Below are positions 1-4,606 of a stretch of 5,479 bases of DNA, piece after piece. Below the pieces are notes generated by a model that saw nothing but the letters and a program-made list of their open reading frames with translations, ran no database searches and was not told the DNA's origin. The DNA is from an uncultured bacterium (GTDB lineage: Bacteria > Actinomycetota > Coriobacteriia > Coriobacteriales > Coriobacteriaceae). Both the position numbers and the translations under genes were made by a program. Within the stretch, counting starts at the first letter, position 1. Each line of letters opens with the position of its first letter. The stretch lies in NCBI GenBank assembly GCA_905215195.1, contig CAJMPF010000126.1, positions 1 through 5,479 of the forward strand. The letters run 5' to 3'.

Positions 1-774
1 CTTGCCCTCCGCGATATAGCCGGGCATGACCGTATCGAGCAGCTGCGTCCAGGCCTTCCAGAACTCCTGGGTCTTGGGATGGTCCAGAACAAAGTCGGAG
101 ACTTTCTTATCGAGACCGGTCATGGTGCGCATCTCGGGATCGTAGAACGGATTGGGCAGGAAGCGGACGTCGATCATAATGTCCGCCTCGACGGGCATGC
201 CGTGCTTAAAGCCAAACGAGAACACGTGAACGTCCATGAGCTGCTGGTCGGACAGCTCGGAGAACGCCATGCGCAATTTGTTGCGCAGGGCAGAGGTGCG
301 CAGGCGGCTCGTGTCGATGATCATATCGGCTCGATCGCGCACGCCCTGCAGCTGCAGGCGCTCGCGCTGAATCGCATCGGCCGTAGTCTCCCCCGGCTTG
401 GCAATGGGGTGGCGGCGGCGGTTTTCGCTATAACGACGGATCAGCACCTCGTCAGAGGCCTCGAGAAACACGATGTCACAGCTCATCTCGCGCTCCTCGA
501 GTGCGGCAACGGCATCGAGCAGCTCATCGAACAAGCCCTGGCTGCGCAGGTCGCAGGTGACGGCAAGATGCCTGCCCACGCCCGTATTGATGCCGACGAG
601 TTCGGCAAGCTGGGCGATCAGACGCGGAGGCAAGTTGTCGATGCAAAAGTAGCCCATGTCCTCGAACACATGCATGGCCTGCGTTCGGCCCGATCCGGAC
701 ATTCCGGTGATGATGACGATATCGGGGATGCGCTCCGAGCGCTCCGCCGCATCCATGGCATCTCCCTTTTGCAT
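1..774 (-). CDS. rapZ: RapZ / YvcJ-family nucleotide-binding RNase adapter protein (3' end outside window)
   Basis: 258 codons are visible; the frame is open to the window edge, so roughly the last 30-40 residues of a ~290-residue family protein are missing. Seen: a P-loop GMSGSGRT at residues 24-31, the DNLPP signature at 46-50, FLEASDEVLIRRYSENRRRHP at about 103-123, SFGFKHGMP at 186-194, and DVRFLPNPFY at 202-211, followed by the conserved TGLD at 219-222. These are RapZ/YvcJ (former UPF0042) hallmarks. Family knowledge: a cytoplasmic protein with an N-terminal P-loop domain and a C-terminal domain; in E. coli it binds GlmY/GlmZ sRNAs and glucosamine-6-P and controls glmS, while Gram-positive homologues hydrolyse nucleotides and their RNA role is less clear. 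The P-loop has Arg where Lys is usual, which I recall from actinobacterial homologues. The start at 774 is chosen because AGGAGG lies 5 nt upstream; ATG at 756 (7th codon), preceded by GGGAG, is the alternative. The usual rapZ-yvcK-whiA neighbours would lie off the left edge. Confidence 0.93.
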   Translation of the reverse strand, partial: MQKGDAMDAAERSERIPDIVIITGMSGSGRTQAMHVFEDMGYFCIDNLPPRLIAQLAELVGINTGVGRHLAVTCDLRSQGLFDELLDAVAALEEREMSCDIVFLEASDEVLIRRYSENRRRHPIAKPGETTADAIQRERLQLQGVRDRADMIIDTSRLRTSALRNKLRMAFSELSDQQLMDVHVFSFGFKHGMPVEADIMIDVRFLPNPFYDPEMRTMTGLDKKVSDFVLDHPKTQEFWKAWTQLLDTVMPGYIAEGK

Positions 775-779
775 GTGTG

Positions 780-785
780 CCTCCT
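780..785 (-). promoter_or_regulatory. rapZ ribosome binding site
   Basis: AGGAGG on the minus strand with a 5-nt spacer (CACAC) to the ATG at 774. It decides in favour of the 774 start over the internal ATG at 756. It follows the T-rich tail of the upstream hairpin with no gap. Confidence 0.8.
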
Positions 786-821
786 AAAACAAGCGCGGGA
801 CCCGGCCAGCGGATCCCGCGC
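786..821 (-). terminator. Intrinsic-terminator-like hairpin between nanE and rapZ
   Basis: On the minus strand, 821-814 (GCGCGGGA) pairs perfectly with 800-793 (TCCCGCGC). The stem continues with a U-G wobble (813/801) and three further pairs (812-810 with 802-804), leaving a 5-nt loop CTGGC (809-805). That is a 12-step GC-rich stem. It is followed immediately by the T-rich tail TTGTTTT (792-786). The plus strand has no T-tract after the stem, and the wobble forms only in minus-strand RNA, so the orientation is clear. It sits 51 nt past the nanE stop codon and probably ends the nan transcript. Oddly, the rapZ Shine-Dalgarno follows directly, so it could instead or also act as an attenuator in a rapZ leader. 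Confidence 0.72.
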
Positions 822-839
822 GATCAATTGCCTTTATTG

Positions 840-845
840 AGTATA
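840..845 (-). promoter_or_regulatory. Possible -10 element for a rapZ promoter
   Basis: TATACT on the minus strand (5 of 6 to TATAAT) lies between the nanE stop and the terminator-like hairpin. No convincing -35 hexamer is found at 16-18 nt; TTGTAT lies only 13 nt upstream. If used, transcription would start near 833 and the rapZ leader of about 60 nt would contain the whole hairpin 786-821. Confidence 0.25.
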
Positions 846-872
846 CCGCCCCAAGCGGATACAAGGCCCGTC

Positions 873-1559
873 TTACGCCTCAAGCGCAGCCTTGAACCAA
901 CTTGTAATACTCGTGGGGTGCGTGATGGCGGTGCCGACGACAACGGCCCAGGCGCCCGCATCAATCGCGGCGCGGGCCTCCTCGGGCGTGTGCACGCGGC
1001 CCTCGCAGATGATGGGAAGACCGGGGAATTCCTCGGTCGCCTGACGCAGAAGCGGCAGATCGGGGCCATCGGCCATGGTGCAGTCGATAGCGGCAACACC
1101 ATGAGAAAGCGTGGTGGACACCAGGTCGAAGCCCATGTCGACAGCACGACGAATATCCTCGATGGTGGCACAGTCGGCCATCAGGAGCACGCCCTCCTCG
1201 TGCAGCGGACGGAAGGTGTCCTCGACGGTCTTGCCATCGGGACGCGGGCGATCGGTGGCGTCAATCGCCACGATATCGGCACCGGCGGCAACGCAGGCGC
1301 GAGCGTGGCGCAGCGTCGGCGTGATGTAGACGCCCTCGTGCCCATCCTTCCACAAGCCGATGACGGGGACCTCACAGCGGCCCTTAATGGCGGCGATGTC
1401 GGCAAGGCCCTGGCAGCGAATGGCGGCGGCGCCGCCGAGCTCGCAAGCGCGAGACATTTGAGCCATGGTCTCGGGCGTGCGAAGCGGCTCGCCCATATAG
1501 GCCTGAACGCTCACGACGAGCTTGCCCTTCAGGGATTGAATCAAAGGATCGACGGTCAT
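873..1559 (-). CDS. nanE: N-acetylmannosamine-6-phosphate 2-epimerase
   Basis: 228 residues, the full family length. It converts ManNAc-6-P to GlcNAc-6-P in the cytoplasm, the step joining sialic-acid breakdown to amino-sugar metabolism. The TIM-barrel NanE signatures are all present: LVVSVQAYMGEPL at 14-26, GAAAIRCQG at 43-51, PVIGLWK at 65-71 with Lys71 matching the catalytic lysine, VYITPT at 78-82, ADIVAIDATDRPRP at 94-107, LMADC at 126-130, CEGRVHTPEEA at 185-195 with Glu186 matching the catalytic acid, and VVVGTAITHP at 206-215. One small deviation is Val18 in SVQA, where many homologues have SCQA. The start at 1559 has only a modest ribosome binding site (GAAAGG at 1575-1570, 10-nt spacer), weaker than those of nanK and nanA. 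It is the last gene of the nan operon, 70 nt after nanK, with a hairpin in between and a terminator-like structure downstream. Confidence 0.94.
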   Translation of the reverse strand: MTVDPLIQSLKGKLVVSVQAYMGEPLRTPETMAQMSRACELGGAAAIRCQGLADIAAIKGRCEVPVIGLWKDGHEGVYITPTLRHARACVAAGADIVAIDATDRPRPDGKTVEDTFRPLHEEGVLLMADCATIEDIRRAVDMGFDLVSTTLSHGVAAIDCTMADGPDLPLLRQATEEFPGLPIICEGRVHTPEEARAAIDAGAWAVVVGTAITHPTSITSWFKAALEA

Positions 1560-1582
1560 AAGGCTGCAACCTTTCTCAGAAC

Positions 1583-1613
1583 AGCCTCCCGAGGCGTGTT
1601 GTCTCGGGAGGCT
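1583..1613 (-). repeat. Perfect 11-bp inverted repeat (hairpin) between nanK and nanE
   Basis: AGCCTCCCGAG (1583-1593) and its exact complement CTCGGGAGGCT (1603-1613) are separated by a 9-nt loop. The minus-strand transcript would form a very stable GC-rich stem about 16 nt past the nanK stop and ending 23 nt before the nanE start. What follows on the minus strand is GTTCTGAG, not a T-tract, and the plus strand also lacks one, so this is not a canonical terminator. Likely roles are an intercistronic processing or stability hairpin, or a brake on nanE translation, since the weak nanE ribosome binding site begins 7 nt downstream. The structure is seen; the role is inferred. Confidence 0.75.
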
Positions 1614-1629
1614 CCTACAGAAGATACGT

Positions 1630-2595
1630 TTACTTCAACGAGGCAAGAAGATGCTCAGCGGCACCGATGAGCGGAGCATCGCCCTCCAGAGAACCGATGA
1701 GGATCGGCGTGTCCTGAAGCGGATCGAGCGCCTGGCTGGCATAGCCCTCGTGTACCGAATCCTTCCACGTCTGTGAACGCCAATCGGGACCTTGGTGAAT
1801 CACGCCACCCGAAAGCACGATGACCTCAGGGTCCAGGATGTTAGCGAGCGAGCCCAAGCTGGCACCCAGCGCAAAGCCGGCGTCATGGATGACCTCGGTC
1901 GCCTTTGCGTCGCCCGCACGGCACAGGTCGTTCACATCGCGACCGACCGAAGGACGGCTGGGGTCGACGCGACCAAAGCGCTCATCGTACATTCGACCAA
2001 TGGAAGTGCCCGAAGCAACCGACTCCAGATGGCCGGAACGCCCGCAGGCGCAGGGAATGCCGGCGGCAGCCGAGCACTCGATGTGGCCCATATGGCCGGC
2101 AGCACCATGGAAGCCTTGCATCACGCGGCCGTTCTCGACATATGCGCCGCCGATGCCCGTACCGATGCCAAGACACAAGACGGAGAACTTGCCTTTGCCG
2201 ACGCCCCAGTGGGCCTCGCCCAGAGCATGAGCCTGCACGTCGCCTACAACGGCAACGGGAAGACCGAGGTCCTCGCGCAGACGCGGCCCCAACTGGACGC
2301 CGGACCAGCCGGGCATGATCTCGTTGGCATACGCGATGGCGCCCGTCTTGGGATCGACAACGCCGGCAGCACCAATGCCGACGCCAAGGACCTCGACATC
2401 GGGATTCGCCTCAAGAGCAGCCTTGATGGACGCCTCGATCCGCTGGAAGACGGCCTCGCCGCCCTCCTGGGCCTCGGTAGGAACCTCGGCCTCAAATACG
2501 GGATGGGGCACGCTGCCGTCAGCCGGGTACTCCATAATGGCGGTCGCGATCTTAGTTCCGCCGATATCGACAGAGCAGACGTACTTGTTCTCCAT
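1630..2595 (-). CDS. nanK: ROK-family sugar kinase, probable N-acetylmannosamine kinase
   Basis: 321 residues. Predicted to phosphorylate ManNAc to ManNAc-6-P with ATP in the cytoplasm, feeding NanE. Seen: N-terminal phosphate-binding DIGGTK at 10-15, GVGIGAAGVVDPKTG at 71-85, GDVQAHALGE at 118-127 with Asp119 as the expected catalytic base, GIGTGIGG at 143-150, GHMGHI at 167-172 and the zinc motif CACGRSGHLE at 182-191, then the C-terminal LSGGV at 261-265. Two details stand out. The first His of GHMGH sits where glucokinases carry Glu, a change I recall from E. coli NanK and which supports ManNAc specificity. The third Cys of the usual CxCGxxGCxE zinc motif is His188, a variant I associate with actinobacterial ROK kinases. 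The start is 2595, not the in-frame ATG at 2622, because AAGGAG (2607-2602) lies 6 nt upstream of 2595. Specificity rests on the nanA/nanE neighbours; a glucokinase or other ROK kinase cannot be excluded from sequence alone. Confidence 0.85.
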   Translation of the reverse strand: MENKYVCSVDIGGTKIATAIMEYPADGSVPHPVFEAEVPTEAQEGGEAVFQRIEASIKAALEANPDVEVLGVGIGAAGVVDPKTGAIAYANEIMPGWSGVQLGPRLREDLGLPVAVVGDVQAHALGEAHWGVGKGKFSVLCLGIGTGIGGAYVENGRVMQGFHGAAGHMGHIECSAAAGIPCACGRSGHLESVASGTSIGRMYDERFGRVDPSRPSVGRDVNDLCRAGDAKATEVIHDAGFALGASLGSLANILDPEVIVLSGGVIHQGPDWRSQTWKDSVHEGYASQALDPLQDTPILIGSLEGDAPLIGAAEHLLASLK

Positions 2596-2601
2596 GTCGT
2601 T

Positions 2602-2607
2602 CTCCTT
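2602..2607 (-). promoter_or_regulatory. nanK ribosome binding site
   Basis: AAGGAG on the minus strand, 6 nt before the ATG at 2595. It falls inside the reading frame of the longer 2622 start and therefore rules that start out. Confidence 0.82.
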
Positions 2608-2637
2608 AGGAGATAAAAACAACTACAGGAAATGAAG

Positions 2638-2653
2638 GCGGTGTTATCGCCGC
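2638..2653. repeat. Small 6-bp hairpin beside the long palindrome
   Basis: GCGGTG (2638-2643) pairs with CGCCGC (2648-2653) around a TTAT loop. One of the six pairs is G-U if the plus strand is folded and A-C if the minus strand is folded. It lies in the nanA-nanK gap, 7 nt from the edge of the 108-bp palindrome. It is short, so chance is possible. Confidence 0.4.
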
Positions 2654-2660
2654 AGCATGA

Positions 2661-2768
2661 TAAAGGTTTCCCAGGTGCCCGAGGTTGGGGTGAAAGTGGT
2701 CGGGCGTTGACCTAATGGGTCACGCCCGACCACTTGAGCCCCAAGATCGGGTGCCTGGGGAAGCTTTA
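2661..2768. repeat. 108-bp imperfect palindrome in the nanA-nanK gap
   Basis: A long inverted repeat covers most of the gap and ends inside the nanA stop codon (2766-2768). Paired segments, outer to inner: 2661-2665/2764-2768, 2667-2668/2761-2762, 2670-2675/2754-2759, 2678-2682/2747-2751, 2685-2690/2739-2744, a perfect 13-bp block 2694-2706/2723-2735, one bulged T (2707), and 2708-2712/2718-2722, closing on a 5-nt loop 2713-2717. That makes 42 Watson-Crick pairs. The four transition-type mismatches (2669/2760, 2676/2753, 2677/2752, 2691/2738) are all T-G on the plus strand and hence A-C on the minus strand. Neither side has a T-tract, so it is not a standard terminator. It could be a dispersed extragenic palindrome (REP/MITE-like), an mRNA-stability or processing structure between nanA and nanK, or part of a plus-strand RNA. 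No coding sequence is seen in the 170-bp gap. Confidence 0.85.
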
Positions 2769-3686
2769 CAGGAGACCGTTGTCCTGGAGGACCTTGCGAA
2801 TCGCCTCGACGTTTTCACCGGTCATGGCCTTCACCGGGCGTGGCATGGTCGGGCTGTCGAAGATGCCCATGAGGTTCATAGCGGTCTTGAAGGCGCCGAC
2901 GCCACCGGCATAGCCCTGGACGCCCGAGGTGACATCCCAGATGTGCGAAATCTCATTGAGGCGATCCTGCTCGGCCTTGACGGTAGCCCAGTCACCAACC
3001 TGAGCGGCCTTCCACTGACGCACGTAGCCCTCGGGCTCAACGTTGGCGAGACCCGGGACAGAGCCGTCGGCGCCACCGAGATAGGCACCGTCGACGACGA
3101 CCTCATGGCCGGTAAGGATGCTCATCGGATGGCCGTTCTTCTCGTTCTCCTGAACGAGGTAGCGGAACGAGATGTCATCACCCGAGGAATCCTTGACGCC
3201 GGCCAGAACGCCCTCGGCGCCGAGCTTGGCAAGGAGCTTCCAAGGGAGCTTGGTGTGGACACACACGGGGATGTCGTAGGCGAAGATGGGCAGGTCGAGC
3301 TCCTCGTGCAGGATGCGGAAGTGCTCCTCAACCTCGGTCATGCCCTGCAGGGCATAGAACGGGCAGGTGGCGACAAGCGCATCGGCGCCCAGCTCCTGAG
3401 CGACCTTGCCGTGCTCGATCATGCGCTCGGTCTCGGTGTCGATGATGCCGACCAGAACGGGAACACGGTGGTCGACGATACGAACGGCCTCGGCGATAAT
3501 CTGGCGACGGCGCTCGTCGGTGGAGAAGACGACCTCGCCCGAGGAGCCCAGGAAGAACAGGCCATCGACGCCGGCATCGATCATGCGGTTGATGCTGCGC
3601 TCAAAGGAGGCAACATCGAGCTGGTGGTCTTCGGTATCGGGAACAACGACGGGAGGGATAACGCCGGTGAATTTCTGAGTTGCCAC
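2766..3686 (-). CDS. nanA: N-acetylneuraminate lyase-like aldolase (DHDPS/NAL family)
   Basis: 306 residues, matching the ~293-305 of the family. Predicted to cleave N-acetylneuraminate to ManNAc and pyruvate in the cytoplasm by Schiff-base chemistry. Seen: GVIPPVVVP at 8-16, the pyruvate-carboxylate loop GSSGE at 47-51, DLPIFAYDIP at 131-140 with Tyr137 at the conserved catalytic position, and GVKDSSGD at 163-170 with Lys165 as the Schiff-base lysine. All place it firmly in the DHDPS/NAL superfamily. The substrate loop after strand 7 reads TGHEVVVDG (192-200) rather than the GYDE of classical E. coli-type NanA, so the sialate assignment depends on the nanK-nanE context; another 2-keto acid aldolase is the alternative. 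The start is GTG at 3686 because AAGGAG (3698-3693) lies 6 nt upstream and the family's N-terminus begins here; an in-frame ATG at 3770 would add 28 unlike residues and overlap the upstream gene. The stop codon forms the foot of the 108-bp palindrome. Confidence 0.8.
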   Translation of the reverse strand: MATQKFTGVIPPVVVPDTEDHQLDVASFERSINRMIDAGVDGLFFLGSSGEVVFSTDERRRQIIAEAVRIVDHRVPVLVGIIDTETERMIEHGKVAQELGADALVATCPFYALQGMTEVEEHFRILHEELDLPIFAYDIPVCVHTKLPWKLLAKLGAEGVLAGVKDSSGDDISFRYLVQENEKNGHPMSILTGHEVVVDGAYLGGADGSVPGLANVEPEGYVRQWKAAQVGDWATVKAEQDRLNEISHIWDVTSGVQGYAGGVGAFKTAMNLMGIFDSPTMPRPVKAMTGENVEAIRKVLQDNGLL

Positions 3687-3692
3687 AAGAAT

Positions 3693-3698
3693 CTCCTT
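3693..3698 (-). promoter_or_regulatory. nanA ribosome binding site (sets the GTG start)
   Basis: AAGGAG on the minus strand with a 6-nt spacer (ATTCTT) to GTG at 3686. Spacing and hexamer match the nanK site exactly. It lies in the 68-bp gap after the second esterase-like gene, where no promoter or terminator is evident. Confidence 0.82.
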
Positions 3699-3754
3699 AG
3701 TTGTCTGGCGAGCGGCCCTATGCCGCCCACTCTTGTTGGCAGTGTCCAGGCCGT

Positions 3755-4606
3755 CTAGGCCAAAGAACACGGGTAGAACGTTTGGTTAAAGAAGTCGACG
3801 ACTTCGTTTTCGAACGCATTGATGCGCTCGTGAGCGTATTTGGCATAGATGATATGCCTTCGGTCACACTCAAGACCGTTGAATACGGCAAACTGACCCT
3901 TGGGATCGCTCACGACGTCCATAAGCGATGTGCCAATGAGCACCGATCCGCGCACCCGAGACGACAGCGCCTCGAGGCCGCCAGGAAGCGGATTGGCAAC
4001 CGCCGTGCAGGCGAGGCCCCGCTCGTCCAGAGCAGAAACCGCCAGCGCGACTCCGCCGCCAAGACCCTCGCCCCATGCAAAGATGCGGTCGGGGTCCATG
4101 CCATCAAGATTGCGCGCCACCTTCGCCAGCGCGCAACCCCAACGGACGCGCTCGACAAAAGCGGGCGAAGAAATCCCCCGCTGCAGGTCGTCCGCACCAG
4201 CAACATCGTCATCCAGCGCGAGGACGGCATACCCCATGGCGGCAAATCTCGTCATGTGATGCCAGCCGCGCACAGGCCGATCGATGTCGTGGAACATCAG
4301 GCACAGCGGCACGCGCTCAGATACTCGGGCACGACCGACAGGCTCGATCAAACGAGCGTGAATCGCATCGTCACCGAGCTCAAAGGAGACCTCCGAGTAA
4401 CGGGCGCAGAGGTTAACAAAGTCAATCGCCGTAATGGCCAGGCCTTGAATCTCAAGATTCGAAGCGCATGTCTCTAAATCAGAAACATCTGCTTGGACAT
4501 CACCGCGCCAGTCCCGATATTCTGCGAGCCTTGACGAAACCGTTCCAGGAATTCCCACGAGCCCGGGGACAATCAGCTCGTCAACATTGCTCTCGCACTT
4601 AGACAT
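3755..4606 (-). CDS. AXE1-like alpha/beta-hydrolase paralogue, apparently catalytically inactive
   Basis: 283 residues, shorter than the ~320 typical of acetyl xylan esterase/cephalosporin-C deacetylase (AXE1) proteins. It is recognisable as a diverged paralogue of the gene just upstream: shared blocks include LCLMFH (101-106), MGYAVLALD (124-132), LDGMDPDRIFAWGEGLGGGVALA (167-189), TSLMD (226-230), QFAVFN (238-243) and AHE (258-260). The nucleophile elbow G-x-S-x-G reads GEGLG (179-183), so the serine is Gly181 (GGT at 4066-4064). The triad Asp230 and His259 remain. The oxyanion segment HGY is HDI, the PGQGG loop is lost (DDDVAG at 132-137), and about 40 residues between the elbow strand and the Asp strand are absent. 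No signal peptide is seen. The ORF is intact and its start overlaps the upstream stop by 8 nt, with GGAGG (4619-4615) 8 nt before ATG, implying coupled translation and retained function. A non-enzymatic partner or ligand-binding role is conceivable but unproven. Confidence 0.75.
   Translation of the reverse strand: MSKCESNVDELIVPGLVGIPGTVSSRLAEYRDWRGDVQADVSDLETCASNLEIQGLAITAIDFVNLCARYSEVSFELGDDAIHARLIEPVGRARVSERVPLCLMFHDIDRPVRGWHHMTRFAAMGYAVLALDDDVAGADDLQRGISSPAFVERVRWGCALAKVARNLDGMDPDRIFAWGEGLGGGVALAVSALDERGLACTAVANPLPGGLEALSSRVRGSVLIGTSLMDVVSDPKGQFAVFNGLECDRRHIIYAKYAHERINAFENEVVDFFNQTFYPCSLA
4599..4606 (-). other. 8-nt start/stop overlap (ATGTCTAA) coupling the two esterase-like genes
   Basis: The minus strand reads ATGTCTAA: the ATG opens the downstream gene and the TAA closes the upstream one in another frame. 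Two GGAGG boxes precede it (4619-4615 and 4614-4610), the first at a good 8-nt spacing. This is a typical translational-coupling layout. Confidence 0.85.

Noticed and set aside
79..1670. Plus-strand open frames opposite rapZ and nanE (79-840 and 777-1670)
   Set aside because: Both are shadows of well-supported minus-strand genes; they cross intergenic hairpins and show no protein family features.
1792..2616. Plus-strand open frame opposite nanK
   Set aside because: Antisense shadow of a clear ROK kinase; low-complexity composition and no domain signature.
2596..2622. In-frame upstream ATG adding nine residues to NanK
   Set aside because: The extension covers the Shine-Dalgarno AAGGAG of the 2595 start and adds no family sequence before DIGGTK.
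3712..3726. 5-bp hairpin GCGGC/GCCGC in the gap before nanA
   Set aside because: Too short, no T-tract and expected by chance in GC-rich DNA.
2715..3758. Long plus-strand open frame (347 codons) opposite nanA
   Set aside because: It is the antisense shadow of nanA in GC-rich DNA: no recognisable domain, no ribosome binding site, while the minus strand has intact family motifs and a clear start.
3687..3770. In-frame upstream ATG adding 28 residues to NanA
   Set aside because: It overlaps the end of the preceding gene, reads through the strong AAGGAG of the GTG start at 3686, and is unlike the family N-terminus.
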